A stretch of DNA of 64,000 bases, taken from the NCBI GenBank assembly GCA_016716425.1, contig JADJWJ010000001.1, positions 245,001 to 309,000 on the forward strand, read 5' to 3'. Within the stretch, counting starts at the first letter, position 1, and every line of letters starts with the position of its first letter. Made by a program: the position numbers and the translations under genes. The notes beneath the pieces are model-generated. The model had not been told where the DNA came from, ran no database searches, and saw only the letters and a list, made by a program, of their open reading frames with translations. Below, in pieces: positions 25,875-34,972 of the stretch. Origin of the DNA: Betaproteobacteria bacterium. GTDB lineage: Bacteria > Pseudomonadota > Gammaproteobacteria > Burkholderiales > Casimicrobiaceae.

Positions 25875-26786
25875 ATGAAGTTCCTTTCCAAGACCGGTTT
25901 CGTACTGATCGCCGCGCTGTTCGCGCTGGCGGCGCACGCGCAGCAGCTGACCGGCACGCTGAAGAAGATCAAGGACAGCGGCACCATCGTGATCGGGACC
26001 CGCGAGTCGTCGGGCGCGCTCGCCTTCACGCTGGGCGACGGCAAGTACGTCGGCTTCCACGTCGAGATGTGCGAGCGCATCGCCAAGGACATCCAGCGCG
26101 ACCTCAAGATGGCCAAGCTCGACATCAAGTACCAGCCGGTGACCTCGCAGAACCGCATCCCGCTGATGCAGAACGGCACCGTCGACCTCGAGTGCGGCTC
26201 GACGACGAACAACACCGCGCGGCAGAAGGACGTCGCGTTCGCGATGACGACGTACGTCGAGGAAGGCCGGATCGTGGTCAAGGCGAACTCGCCGATCAAG
26301 GGCATCGCCGACCTGAACGGCAAGACGGTCGCGACCACGACCGGCACGACGTCCGTGCAGACGCTGCGCAAGAACAAGCGCGCCGCGAACATGGATTTCA
26401 AGGAGGTGTTCGGCAAGGACCACGCCGACAGCTTCCTGCTGCTGGAATCCGGCCGCGCCGACGCCTTCGTCATGGACGGCCAGATTCTCGCCGGCCTCGT
26501 GTCCAAGGCCAAGAACCCCGCCGACTTCAAGATACTCGGCGAGATCCTCTCGGTCGAGCCGATCGCCTGCATGGTGCGCAAGGACGACCCGGCATTCCAG
26601 AAGGCCGTCGACGCCTCGATCGTCGCGATGGTCAAGAGCGGCGACCTCGCGAAGATGTACGACAAGTGGTTCATGCAGCCGATCCCGCCGGCCAACACCA
26701 AGGTCGGCCTGCCGCTGTCCGACGCGACGAAGAACGCGTGGATGAACCCCAACACGAAGCCGATGGAAGAGTACGCGCTGCCGTGA
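25875..26786 (+). CDS. gltI: glutamate/aspartate-type ABC transporter substrate-binding protein
   Basis: 303 residues, matching GltI. Signal peptide (about 1-22, cleaving after AHAQQ) then a type II periplasmic binding fold: TIVIGTRESSGALAFTL, FHVEMCERIAKDI, GSTTNNTARQKDVAF and DLNGKTVATTTGTTSVQTLR. The SGALA and NNTARQ segments match glutamate/aspartate binders. It delivers dicarboxylic amino acids to GltJK. ATG 25875 is the only sensible start. Downstream, before gltJ, stands an R2-like palindrome that may reduce read-through, which would favour high binding-protein output. Confidence 0.9.
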   Translation: MKFLSKTGFVLIAALFALAAHAQQLTGTLKKIKDSGTIVIGTRESSGALAFTLGDGKYVGFHVEMCERIAKDIQRDLKMAKLDIKYQPVTSQNRIPLMQNGTVDLECGSTTNNTARQKDVAFAMTTYVEEGRIVVKANSPIKGIADLNGKTVATTTGTTSVQTLRKNKRAANMDFKEVFGKDHADSFLLLESGRADAFVMDGQILAGLVSKAKNPADFKILGEILSVEPIACMVRKDDPAFQKAVDASIVAMVKSGDLAKMYDKWFMQPIPPANTKVGLPLSDATKNAWMNPNTKPMEEYALP

Positions 26787-26856
26787 TGCAGCGCCGGCGC
26801 GCGCAGCGCTGGCTGCGCGCGCCGGGCAAGCGCGGCGCGAGTGCCACCGCGCCGCG

Positions 26857-26940
26857 CAAACGGGGTCAGGCTCACTTTTCCGCACACGAAGCGATGAACT
26901 GATGCCGATGGAAGGGGAAAAGTGAACCTGACCCCATTTG
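26857..26940. repeat. R2-like long palindrome between gltI and gltJ
   Basis: Inverted arms of about 24 bases with two mismatches: CAAACGGGGTCAGGCTCACT continuing to 26882, and its reverse complement at 26915-26940, around a spacer of about 32 bases. It belongs to the GGGGTCAG-type repeat seen again at 35794-35912. The right arm ends 4 bases before the gltJ ATG, occupying the place where a ribosome-binding site would be; none is visible. Confidence 0.85.
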
Positions 26941-26944
26941 CGCG

Positions 26945-27649
26945 ATGAGCTGGGACTGGCAGGTCTTCTTCCAGGACACCGGCAGCGGGCAGACGTACTT
27001 CAACTGGATGATGTCGGCGTGGGGCTGGACGCTGCTGGTGTCCGCCTGCGCGCTCGTCGTGGCGCTCGCCTTCGGCTCGCTGATGGGCATCCTGCGCACG
27101 ACGCCGGTCCGGGCGTTCGTGTGGATCGGCAACGCGTGGACCGAGCTCTTCCGCAACATCCCGCTGCTGGTCCAGATCTTCCTCTGGTACCACGTGATTC
27201 CGTCGCTGTTCCGCCCGCTGCAGGCGGTGCCTGACTTCATCGCGGTGGTGATCGCGCTCGGGTTCTTCACGTCCGCGCGCATCTCCGAGCAGGTGAAGGC
27301 CGGCATCCAGGCGCTGCCGCGCGGCCAGCGCTACGCGGGCCTCGCGGTGGGGCTGACGCTGCCGCAGACCTACCGCTACGTGCTGCTGCCGATGGCGTTC
27401 CGCATCATCGTCCCGCCGCTCACCAGCGAGTCGATGAACATCGTCAAGAACTCGTCGGTGGCGTTCGCCGTCAGCATCACCGAGCTCACGTTCTTCGCGA
27501 TGCAGGCGCAGGAGGAGACCGCGCGCGGCGTCGAGATCTACCTGGCCGTCACGTTCCTGTACTTTATCTCCGCGTTCGCGATCAACCGCGTCGCGGCCGT
27601 CGTCGAGAAGCGCGTCCGCGTGCCCGGGATGATCGGGGGCGGCAAGTGA
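26945..27649 (+). CDS. gltJ: glutamate/aspartate ABC transporter permease GltJ
   Basis: 234 residues, HEAT-family (His/Glu/Asp) amino-acid permease. Five or so transmembrane helices; the cytoplasmic coupling motif lies in EQVKAGIQALPRGQRYAGLAVG. Partners are GltI, GltK and GltL. No Shine-Dalgarno is visible before ATG 26945 because the repeat at 26857-26940 abuts it, so translation may depend on coupling to or restructuring of the hairpin. The stop overlaps the GTG of gltK. Confidence 0.92.
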   Translation: MSWDWQVFFQDTGSGQTYFNWMMSAWGWTLLVSACALVVALAFGSLMGILRTTPVRAFVWIGNAWTELFRNIPLLVQIFLWYHVIPSLFRPLQAVPDFIAVVIALGFFTSARISEQVKAGIQALPRGQRYAGLAVGLTLPQTYRYVLLPMAFRIIVPPLTSESMNIVKNSSVAFAVSITELTFFAMQAQEETARGVEIYLAVTFLYFISAFAINRVAAVVEKRVRVPGMIGGGK

Positions 27650-28311
27650 ACCTCACCTTCGCGTTCTTCGACTGGGGCGTCGTCAGTGGCTTCATCCTCA
27701 AGGGCCTCGTCTTCTCGGTCCAGCTCACGCTGGTGGCGATGGTCGGCGGCATCGCGCTCGGCACGCTGATCGCGCTGATGCGCCTGTCGAGCAAGCGCTG
27801 GCTGGTGCTGCCGGCGGCCGCGTACGTCAACACGCTGCGCTCGATCCCGCTGGTGATGGTGATCCTCTGGTTCTTCCTGCTGATCCCGCTGCTGATCGGC
27901 CGGCCGCTCGGCGCCGAGATCTCGGCGATGATCACGTTCACGGTGTTCGAGGCGGCGTACTATTCCGAGATCATGCGCGCGGGCATCCAGTCGGTGCCCA
28001 AGGGGCAGGTGTCGGCCGGCTACGCGGTCGGCATGAACTACGCGCAGTGCATGCGGTTCATCGTTCTGCCGCAGGCATTCCGCAACATGCTGCCGGTGCT
28101 GCTGACCCAGACGATCATCCTGTTCCAGGACACGTCGCTCGTGTACGCGGTGGGCGCCTACGACCTGCTGAAGGGGTTCGAGGTCGCCGGCAAGAACTTC
28201 AACCGGCCGGTGGAGACGTACCTGCTCGCGGCGCTGGTCTACTTCGTCATCTGCTTCTCGCTGTCGATGCTGGTGCGGCAGCTGCAGAGGCGGATCGCCA
28301 TCATCCGCTGA
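27646..28311 (+). CDS. gltK: glutamate/aspartate ABC transporter permease GltK
   Basis: 221 residues, second inner-membrane subunit. The coupling motif is in AGIQSVPKGQVSAGYAVGMN, and FRNMLPVLLTQTIILFQDTS is characteristic of GltK. GTG at 27646 overlaps the gltJ stop (GTGA), so the permease pair is coupled. gltL follows after 16 bases. Confidence 0.93.
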   Translation: MNLTFAFFDWGVVSGFILKGLVFSVQLTLVAMVGGIALGTLIALMRLSSKRWLVLPAAAYVNTLRSIPLVMVILWFFLLIPLLIGRPLGAEISAMITFTVFEAAYYSEIMRAGIQSVPKGQVSAGYAVGMNYAQCMRFIVLPQAFRNMLPVLLTQTIILFQDTSLVYAVGAYDLLKGFEVAGKNFNRPVETYLLAALVYFVICFSLSMLVRQLQRRIAIIR

Positions 28312-28327
28312 CGCGGGGGCACGGGAC

Positions 28328-29065
28328 ATGGAAGCGATGATCGACATCAGAGACGTCTCCAAGTGGTACGGCAGCTTCCAGGTGCTGACCGACTGCACGA
28401 CCTCGATCGCGAAGGGCGAGGTCGTCGTCGTGTGCGGGCCGTCGGGCTCGGGCAAGTCGACGCTGATCAAGTGCGTCAACGCGCTCGAGCCGTTCCAGAA
28501 GGGCGACGTCGTCGTCAACGGCGTCTCCATCGCCGACCCGAAGACCAACCTGCCCAAGCTGCGCTCGCACGTCGGCATGGTGTTCCAGCACTTCGAGCTG
28601 TTCCCGCACCTGACGGTCACCGAGAACCTGACGCTGGCGCAGATCAAGGTGCTGGGCCGGAGCAAGGACGAGGCGCTGCAGCGCGGCCTCAAGATGCTCG
28701 ACCGGGTGGGGCTCCTCGCGCACAAGGACAAGTTCCCGGGGCAGCTCTCCGGCGGGCAGCAGCAGCGCGTCGCGATCGCGCGCGCACTGTCGATGGATCC
28801 CATCGTGATGCTGTTCGACGAGCCGACCTCCGCGCTCGACCCCGAGATGGTGGGCGAGGTGCTCGACGTGATGGTGCAGCTCGCGCTCGAGGGCATGACG
28901 ATGATGTGCGTGACGCACGAGATGGGCTTCGCGCGCAAGGTCAGCCACCGCGTGATCTTCATGGATCAGGGCAAGATCGTCGAGGACGCGACGAAGGAGG
29001 ACTTCTTCGGCACGCCGCGGTCGGAGCGGGCGCAGCAGTTCCTCGCGAAGATACTGCAACACTAG
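28328..29065 (+). CDS. gltL: glutamate/aspartate ABC transporter ATP-binding protein GltL
   Basis: 245 residues, a complete ATPase. Walker A GPSGSGKSTLIK, Q-loop MVFQHFELFPHLTV, signature LSGGQQQRVAIARAL, Walker B VMLFDEPTSALDPEM and H-loop CVTHEMGFARKV are all intact. It energises uptake through GltJK. ATG 28328 is used; a second ATG at 28337 would remove three residues only. The 205 bases after it hold no clear terminator. Confidence 0.95.
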   Translation: MEAMIDIRDVSKWYGSFQVLTDCTTSIAKGEVVVVCGPSGSGKSTLIKCVNALEPFQKGDVVVNGVSIADPKTNLPKLRSHVGMVFQHFELFPHLTVTENLTLAQIKVLGRSKDEALQRGLKMLDRVGLLAHKDKFPGQLSGGQQQRVAIARALSMDPIVMLFDEPTSALDPEMVGEVLDVMVQLALEGMTMMCVTHEMGFARKVSHRVIFMDQGKIVEDATKEDFFGTPRSERAQQFLAKILQH

Positions 29066-29270
29066 GTCGCCACGGAACGCGCGGCGGGTGCTGCGCGTCG
29101 CTTGCGCGTTTCGCGGCGAGTGAAGTCAGCGCGAACGGCTGCGGGCGGCCGGGCACCTTTCGTGCAGCAAAATCTCGAAGCGCGCCGTTCCCAGTTCGCT
29201 TCGCTCCCCGTTCGGCCGCGTGCGCATGCGGGCCGAACGCCTTCGATCATCACTCTATGGGTTCGGGACC

Positions 29271-30230
29271 ATGAAGCTTCGAGTCGTAGTCGCAACTGCG
29301 TGTGTGGTCGTTTCGTCGCTCGCGTCGGCGCAGTTCCCCGAGCACGCCGTCACGTTGGTCGTGCCGTTCCCGCCCGGCGGGCTCGCCGACACGGTCGCGC
29401 GGCCCGTGGCCGAGGCGATGGGGCGGGAGCTCAAGCAGTCGGTCGTCGTCGAGAACAAGGCCGGTGCCGGCGGCGGCATCGGCATGGCGCACGTCGCCAA
29501 GGCCAAGCCCGACGGCTACACGATCCTGCTGGCGCTGTCGTCGTACACGGTGCTGCCGGAGGCCGACAAGCTGTTCGGTCGCGCGCCGATGTACACGCTC
29601 CCCGAGTTGAAGCCGATCGCCCGCTTCACCGCGGATCCGACGGTGTTCGCCGTGCGCGCCGACGCGCCGTGGAAGACGATCCAGGAGTTCATCGCCGACG
29701 CGAAGCAGAACCCGGGCAAGTTCACCTACGGGTCCTCCGGCAACTACGGCACGATGCATGTGCCGATGGAGATGTTCGCGGGCACCGCCGGCGTCAAGAT
29801 GGTCCACGTGCCGTACACCGGTGCGGGGCCGGCGATCGTGGGGCTGCTGGGCGGGCAGGTCGACGCACTGTCGACGGGGCCGGCGACGGTCGCGCAGCAC
29901 GTGAAGGCCGGCAAGGTACGCGTGCTCGCGCACTGGGGCGACGTGCGGCTGGTCGCGCTGCCCGACGTACCGAGCCTGAAGGACACGGGCACCGACGTTC
30001 GGTACGCGCAGTGGTCCGGGCTGTTCGCACCGGCCGGCACGCCCGACGCCGTGGTGGCGCGCCTGCGCGCCGCGGCGCGCGCCGCGGCCAACGACGCGCG
30101 CGTGAAGGACGTGCTGCTCACGGCCGGCAGCCCGGTCCAGTACCTCGATGCGCCGGAGTTCCAGCGCTACGTCGACGCCGATGCCGCCAGGATGGCCGAC
30201 GTCGTCAAGCGCATCGGGAAGGTCGAGTAG
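29271..30230 (+). CDS. Bug-family tripartite tricarboxylate transporter substrate-binding protein
   Basis: 319 residues, normal for Bug proteins. Signal peptide (about 1-20, cleaving after ASAQ), then the signature VTLVVPFPPGGLADTVARPVA, VVENKAGAGGGIGMAHVAKA, PDGYTILL and KFTYGSSGNYGTMH. It binds a small carboxylate in the periplasm. It is an orphan here, as its membrane partners are not adjacent; the only TTT membrane genes in the window are tctBA at 37525-39492, about 7.3 kb away on the other strand. The ligand cannot be predicted. Confidence 0.9.
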   Translation: MKLRVVVATACVVVSSLASAQFPEHAVTLVVPFPPGGLADTVARPVAEAMGRELKQSVVVENKAGAGGGIGMAHVAKAKPDGYTILLALSSYTVLPEADKLFGRAPMYTLPELKPIARFTADPTVFAVRADAPWKTIQEFIADAKQNPGKFTYGSSGNYGTMHVPMEMFAGTAGVKMVHVPYTGAGPAIVGLLGGQVDALSTGPATVAQHVKAGKVRVLAHWGDVRLVALPDVPSLKDTGTDVRYAQWSGLFAPAGTPDAVVARLRAAARAAANDARVKDVLLTAGSPVQYLDAPEFQRYVDADAARMADVVKRIGKVE

Positions 30231-30274
30231 CGGCACTACTTCGCGCCGCGCGCGCAAGTGCGCGCGCGGGCGCT

Positions 30275-30314
30275 GCCCTCCCCCGCGGGGGAGAGAGGCG
30301 GGGGGTGAGGGGGC
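30275..30314. repeat. R3 palindromic repeat upstream of purL
   Basis: GCCCTCCCCCGCGGGGGAGAGAGGC followed by GGGGGTGAGGGGG, the same family as the copies at 31449-31489 and 48594-48702. It contains a CCCCCGCGGGGG hairpin and lies 42 bases before the purL ATG. Confidence 0.7.
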
Positions 30315-30325
30315 GACCGCCGGCG

Positions 30326-30331
30326 TATAAT
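30326..30331 (+). promoter_or_regulatory. TATAAT hexamer before purL
   Basis: A perfect -10 hexamer 25 bases before the purL ATG, immediately after the R3 repeat. No good -35 is seen, so the repeat may occupy or replace the -35 region. Confidence 0.4.
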
Positions 30332-30355
30332 CCGCGTTTACGCCTTCCCCCGACG

Positions 30356-33300
30356 ATGGCCGACATCCTCTCGTTGGCGGGCCGGCCGGCGCTCTCGCCG
30401 TTCCGCCTCGCCAAGCTGCTGCAAAGCCTTTCCCACGAGCATTCCGCCCACCGCGTCGCGGCCATCGACGCCACGTACCGACACTTCGTCGAGGTGGCGC
30501 GTCCGCTTGCCGCCGACGAGCGCACGACGCTCGAGCGCCTGCTGACCTACGGCCCCGCCGCGCGCGAGGAAGCCGCCGCCGACGGCGGCACGCTGCTGCT
30601 GGCCGTGCCGCGCCCCGGCACGATCTCGCCGTGGTCGTCGAAGGCGACCGACATCGCGCGCAACTGCGGCCTTGCCGCCGTCGTGCGCATCGAGCGCGGC
30701 ATCGCCTGGCGCGTGCACACGCGCGACGGGGCACCGCTCGCCGAAGCCGACCGCGCCGCGCTGCTGCCGCTGATCCACGACCGGATGGTGGAGGCGGTGC
30801 TCGACGATCCCGCCGATGCCGTGCGGCTGTTCGCGCACGTCGCGCCGCGTCCGTTGACGACGATCTCGCTGCACGCCGGCGGCCGCGCGGCGCTCGAGCG
30901 GGCGAATGTCGACCTGGGACTCGCGCTGGCGCCCGACGAGATCGACTATCTGGACGCGTGCTTCCGCCGGCTCGGCCGCGACCCGACCGACGTCGAACTC
31001 ATGATGTTCGCGCAGGCGAACTCCGAGCACTGCCGGCACAAGATCTTCAATGCCGACTGGATCGTCGACGGTGCGCGGCAGCCGAACAGCCTGTTCGCGA
31101 TGATCCGCGAGACGCATCGCGCGAATCCGCGCGGCACGGTCGTGGCGTACTCCGACAACGCGGCGGTGATGGCGGGCACGACGGTCGCGCGCTACTACCC
31201 GCGCGCGGACGGCCGGTACGGCGCGGCGCCGGAACTCACGCACACGCTGATGAAGGTGGAGACGCACAATCACCCGACGGCGATCGCGCCGTTCCCGGGT
31301 GCTGCCACTGGCGCGGGCGGCGAGATCCGCGACGAGGGCGCGACCGGCACCGGCGCCAAGCCGAAGGCGGGACTCGTCGGCTTCACCGTGTCGAATCTGC
31401 GCATTCCGGGATTCATGCAGCCGTGGGAACCGCCGGAGCGTCGGGAGTCCCTCACCCCTTCCCCCTCTCCCGCAAGCGGGCGAGGGGAAACGGTCAGCGG
31501 CGCTGGCGCGCCGAAGTCTTGGATCGGGAAGCCGGACCGGATCGTCTCCGCGTACACGATCATGCAGGAAGGGCCGATCGGCGCGGCGGCGTTCAACAAC
31601 GAGTTCGGGCGTCCCAACCTCGCCGGATACTTCCGCACGTTCGAGCAGGAGGTGGCGGGCGAGGTGCGCGGCTACCACAAGCCGATCATGATCGCGGGCG
31701 GTGTGGGCAACATCCGCGCGGAGCACTCGCACAAGCATCCATTGCCCGCCGGCACGCTGCTGATCCAACTGGGAGGTCCCGGCATGCTGATCGGCATGGG
31801 CGGTGGCGCGGCGTCGTCGATGGCGACCGGCGCGAATACCGCCGACCTCGACTTCGACTCCGTCCAGCGCGGCAACGCCGAGATCGAGCGCCGCGCCCAG
31901 GAGGTGATCGACCGCTGCTGGCAGATGGGCGACGCCAATCCGATCCTGTCGATCCACGACGTCGGCGCGGGCGGGCTCTCGAACGCGCTGCCGGAACTCG
32001 TGCACGGCGGCGGTGCCGGTGGCACGTTCGACCTGCGCGCGGTACCGTCGGAAGAGCCGGGCATGGCGCCGCGCGAGATCTGGTGCAACGAGGCGCAGGA
32101 GCGCTACGTGCTCGCGATCGCGCCCGCGTCGCGCGCGCCGTTCGCGGCGATCTGTGCGCGCGAGCGCTGCCCGCACGCCGTCGTCGGCGCCACGAATGCC
32201 GAGGGACAGCTCGTCGTCGCCGACCCGCACTTCGGCAACCGGCCGGTCGACGTGCCGCTCGACGTGATCCTGGGCAAGCCGCCGCGAATGACGCGCGACG
32301 TCAGCCGCGTGCGGCGCGCGTTGCCGCCGCTCGACCTCGCGGGCGTGACGGTCAGGGACGCGGCGTACCGCGTGCTGCAGCTGCCGAGCGTGGCCGACAA
32401 GACGTTTCTCGTGACGATCGGCGACCGCACGGTCGGCGGCCTCTGCGCACGCGACCCGATGGTCGGGCCGTGGCAGGTGCCGGTGGCCGACGTCGCGGTC
32501 ACGCTGATGGACTTCGCAGGCCACGCGGGCGAGGCGATGGCCATCGGCGAGCGCACGCCGCTCGCGCTGATCGACGCGCCCGCGTCGGGCCGCATGGCGG
32601 TCGGCGAGGCGATCACCAACATCGCCGCCGCGCCGGTCGCGGCGCTGACCGATGTCAAGCTGTCGGCAAACTGGATGGCGCCTGCCGGACACCCCGGCGA
32701 GGACGCCGCGCTGTACGACACCGTGCGCGCCGTCGCGCTCGACACGTGCGTGCGGCTCGGCATCGCGATTCCGGTCGGCAAGGACTCGATGTCGATGCGC
32801 ACGACGTGGCGCGACGAGGCGGGCGAGCACGCGGTGACGGCGCCGGTGTCGCTGGTCGTGTCGGCCTTCGCGCCGGTAACCGACGTGCGCGGCACGCGCA
32901 CGCCGCTGCTGCGGCTCGACGCCGGCGCCACGCGGCTCGTGCTCGTCGACCTGGCGCCGGGCAAGCGGCGCCTCGGCGGCTCCGCGCTCGCGCAGGTGTA
33001 CGGGCAACTTGGCAACGAGGCGCCGGACCTCGACGCGCCGGCGTCGCTCGCGGCATTCTTCGCGTTCATCCAGCGGGAGCGGGCCGATGGGCGCCTGCTC
33101 GCGTACCACGATGTCGCTGACGGTGGCCTCTTCGCCGCGCTGGTCGAGATGGCGTTCGCCGCGCGCTGCGGCCTTGCCATCGCGCTCGACGGCATCGCGG
33201 CGGAGCCTCTGCCCGCACTCTTTGCCGAAGAGCTCGGCGCGGTGCTGCAGGTGCGCTCGCGCGACGCCGACGCCGTCGTCGCGGCAGCGCACGCGGCCGG

Positions 33301-34336
33301 CCTCGCCGCCGCCGACGTCGGCACGCCGGTGGCCGGCGACCGCGTGCGCATCGCGCGCGGCGGCGCCGTCCTGCTCGACGAGGCGCGCGTCGACCTGCAC
33401 CGCGCATGGTCGGCGACGACGCACGCGATGCAGGTCCGGCGCGACCACCCCGATTCGGCGGAGCAGGAGTACGCGCGCATTCTCGACACGGGAGACCCCG
33501 GCCTCTTGCCGCACCTGACCTTCGACCCGGACGACGACGTGGCGGCGCCGTACATCGCGCGAGGTGCGCGCCCGCGCATCGCGGTCCTGCGCGAGCAGGG
33601 CGTGAACGGGCAGGTCGAGATGGCGGCAGCGTTCGACCGCGCGGGCTTCGACGCGTACGACGTGCACATGACCGACCTGCTCGCGGGCCGGCAGTCGCTC
33701 GCGCAGTTCAGGGGCGCCGTCGCCTGCGGCGGCTTCTCCTACGGCGACGTGCTCGGCGCCGGCGAAGGCTGGGCGAAGACGATCCTGTTCAACGCCCGAC
33801 TCGCGGACGGGTTCGCGGCGTTCTTCGCGCGGCCCGACGTGTTCGCACTGGGCGTGTGCAACGGCTGCCAGATGATGAGCAACCTGCGCGCGATGATCCC
33901 GGGCGCCGGCGCGTGGCCGCATTTCGTGCGCAACCGCTCCGAGCAGTTCGAGGCACGCTACGTGCTGCTGGAGGTCGCGCCGTCGCCATCGCTGTTCTTC
34001 GCCGGCATGGCGGGCAGCCGCATTCCGGTCGCCACGGCGCACGGCGAGGGCCGTGCGGAGTTCCGCGACGCGCAGGCGCTAGCGGCGGCCGTGCCGCTGG
34101 TCGCGCTGCGCTTCGTCGACCACCGGGGCGCCGCGACCGAGGTCTACCCGTACAATCCGAACGGTTCGCCCGGCGGCATCACCGGCCTCACGACGCCCGA
34201 CGGGCGTTTCACGATCCTGATGCCGCACCCGGAGCGCGTGCACCGCGCGGCGCAGATGTCGTGGCACCCGGACGAGTGGGGCGATGCGTCGCCGTGGCTG
34301 CGGATGTTCCGCAATGCGCGCGCTTGGGTGGGCTGA
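30356..34336 (+). CDS. purL: phosphoribosylformylglycinamidine synthase PurL (large single-chain type)
   Basis: 1326 residues, the proteobacterial long form. N-terminal PurS-like domain (1 to about 160), two FGAM synthetase halves with ATP-binding segments (HNHPTAIAPFPGAATGAGG, GKDSMSMRTTW), and a C-terminal class I glutaminase domain (from about 1075) with nucleophile Cys in GVCNGCQMM (about residue 1168) and PHPERVHR with the catalytic His and Glu. It makes FGAM in step 4 of purine synthesis. Between LRIPGFMQPWE and GKPDRIVSAYTIM the protein has about 30 additional residues including LTPSPSPASGRGE (about 366-378), encoded by an R3 repeat; other PurL proteins have only a few residues here. 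The reading frame is intact. Confidence 0.96.
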   Translation: MADILSLAGRPALSPFRLAKLLQSLSHEHSAHRVAAIDATYRHFVEVARPLAADERTTLERLLTYGPAAREEAAADGGTLLLAVPRPGTISPWSSKATDIARNCGLAAVVRIERGIAWRVHTRDGAPLAEADRAALLPLIHDRMVEAVLDDPADAVRLFAHVAPRPLTTISLHAGGRAALERANVDLGLALAPDEIDYLDACFRRLGRDPTDVELMMFAQANSEHCRHKIFNADWIVDGARQPNSLFAMIRETHRANPRGTVVAYSDNAAVMAGTTVARYYPRADGRYGAAPELTHTLMKVETHNHPTAIAPFPGAATGAGGEIRDEGATGTGAKPKAGLVGFTVSNLRIPGFMQPWEPPERRESLTPSPSPASGRGETVSGAGAPKSWIGKPDRIVSAYTIMQEGPIGAAAFNNEFGRPNLAGYFRTFEQEVAGEVRGYHKPIMIAGGVGNIRAEHSHKHPLPAGTLLIQLGGPGMLIGMGGGAASSMATGANTADLDFDSVQRGNAEIERRAQEVIDRCWQMGDANPILSIHDVGAGGLSNALPELVHGGGAGGTFDLRAVPSEEPGMAPREIWCNEAQERYVLAIAPASRAPFAAICARERCPHAVVGATNAEGQLVVADPHFGNRPVDVPLDVILGKPPRMTRDVSRVRRALPPLDLAGVTVRDAAYRVLQLPSVADKTFLVTIGDRTVGGLCARDPMVGPWQVPVADVAVTLMDFAGHAGEAMAIGERTPLALIDAPASGRMAVGEAITNIAAAPVAALTDVKLSANWMAPAGHPGEDAALYDTVRAVALDTCVRLGIAIPVGKDSMSMRTTWRDEAGEHAVTAPVSLVVSAFAPVTDVRGTRTPLLRLDAGATRLVLVDLAPGKRRLGGSALAQVYGQLGNEAPDLDAPASLAAFFAFIQRERADGRLLAYHDVADGGLFAALVEMAFAARCGLAIALDGIAAEPLPALFAEELGAVLQVRSRDADAVVAAAHAAGLAAADVGTPVAGDRVRIARGGAVLLDEARVDLHRAWSATTHAMQVRRDHPDSAEQEYARILDTGDPGLLPHLTFDPDDDVAAPYIARGARPRIAVLREQGVNGQVEMAAAFDRAGFDAYDVHMTDLLAGRQSLAQFRGAVACGGFSYGDVLGAGEGWAKTILFNARLADGFAAFFARPDVFALGVCNGCQMMSNLRAMIPGAGAWPHFVRNRSEQFEARYVLLEVAPSPSLFFAGMAGSRIPVATAHGEGRAEFRDAQALAAAVPLVALRFVDHRGAATEVYPYNPNGSPGGITGLTTPDGRFTILMPHPERVHRAAQMSWHPDEWGDASPWLRMFRNARAWVG
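31449..31489. repeat. R3 repeat inserted in frame within purL
   Basis: CCTCACCCCTTCCCCCTCTC followed by CCGCAAGCGGGCGAGGGGA. It is the same unit as the left half of 48594-48702, with a CCCGC-AA-GCGGG stem. Translated in the purL frame it gives LTPSPSPASGRGE, a reading known for this type of repeat in other proteobacterial proteins. Confidence 0.85.
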
Positions 34337-34357
34337 CCGGACGGCAGGAGGGCCGCG

Positions 34358-34972
34358 ATGAAGCTGACCGTGTACACGATCGACGGCATCACGCCGGCAG
34401 TCGACCCGACCGCGTTCGTGCACCCGTCGGCGGTGCTGATCGGCGACGTGATCATCGGGCCGGGCGCCTATATCGGGCCGTGCGCGAGCCTGCGGGGCGA
34501 CTTCGGGCGGCTCGAGGTTCGCGCGGGCGCCAACGTGCAGGACAACTGCGTGATGCACGGCTTTCCCGGCACCGACACGATCGTCGAGGAGGACGGCCAC
34601 ATCGGCCACGGCGCGATCCTGCACGGCTGCATCGTCCAGCGCAACGCGCTGGTCGGGATGAACGCGGTCGTCAACGACAACGCCGTCATTGGCGAGTCGG
34701 CGATGGTCGCGGCGATGGCGTTCGTCAAGGCGGGGTTCGTCGTGCCGCCGCGGACGCTGGTCGCCGGCGTGCCCGGCAAGCTGGTGCGCACGCTGACCGA
34801 GCAGGAGCTCGCGTGGAAGCTCGAGGGCACGCAGGGCTACCAGGAACTGGCGCGGCGCAGCGCGGCGACGATGACGGCGGCGGAGCCGCTGCCGGCGCCC
34901 GAGCCCAACCGCCGGCGCATCGACGTGCGCGAACTGCTGCCGCTGTCGGTGCTGAAGGCGAGGTTGCGCTGA
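34358..34972 (+). CDS. paaY: gamma-class carbonic anhydrase-like protein, PaaY family
   Basis: 204 residues, left-handed beta-helix of hexapeptide repeats (about 10-150), then a C-terminal helix and tail. The three metal-binding His of gamma carbonic anhydrases are present in NCVMHGFPG, GHIGHGAILHGC. Length, MKLTVYTIDGITPAVDPTAF start and FPGTDTIVEEDGHIGHGA match PaaY of phenylacetate catabolism, a thioesterase associated with the paa pathway. No other paa gene is in the window, so the gene name rests on similarity alone; a general carbonic anhydrase role is equally possible. It overlaps the next gene by one base (TGATG). Confidence 0.8.
   Translation: MKLTVYTIDGITPAVDPTAFVHPSAVLIGDVIIGPGAYIGPCASLRGDFGRLEVRAGANVQDNCVMHGFPGTDTIVEEDGHIGHGAILHGCIVQRNALVGMNAVVNDNAVIGESAMVAAMAFVKAGFVVPPRTLVAGVPGKLVRTLTEQELAWKLEGTQGYQELARRSAATMTAAEPLPAPEPNRRRIDVRELLPLSVLKARLR

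Noticed and set aside
30338..34042. Very long open frame antisense to purL (over 1200 codons)
   Set aside because: Composition-driven shadow in GC-rich DNA; Arg/His/Asp-rich, no recognisable domain, and purL on the other strand is certain.
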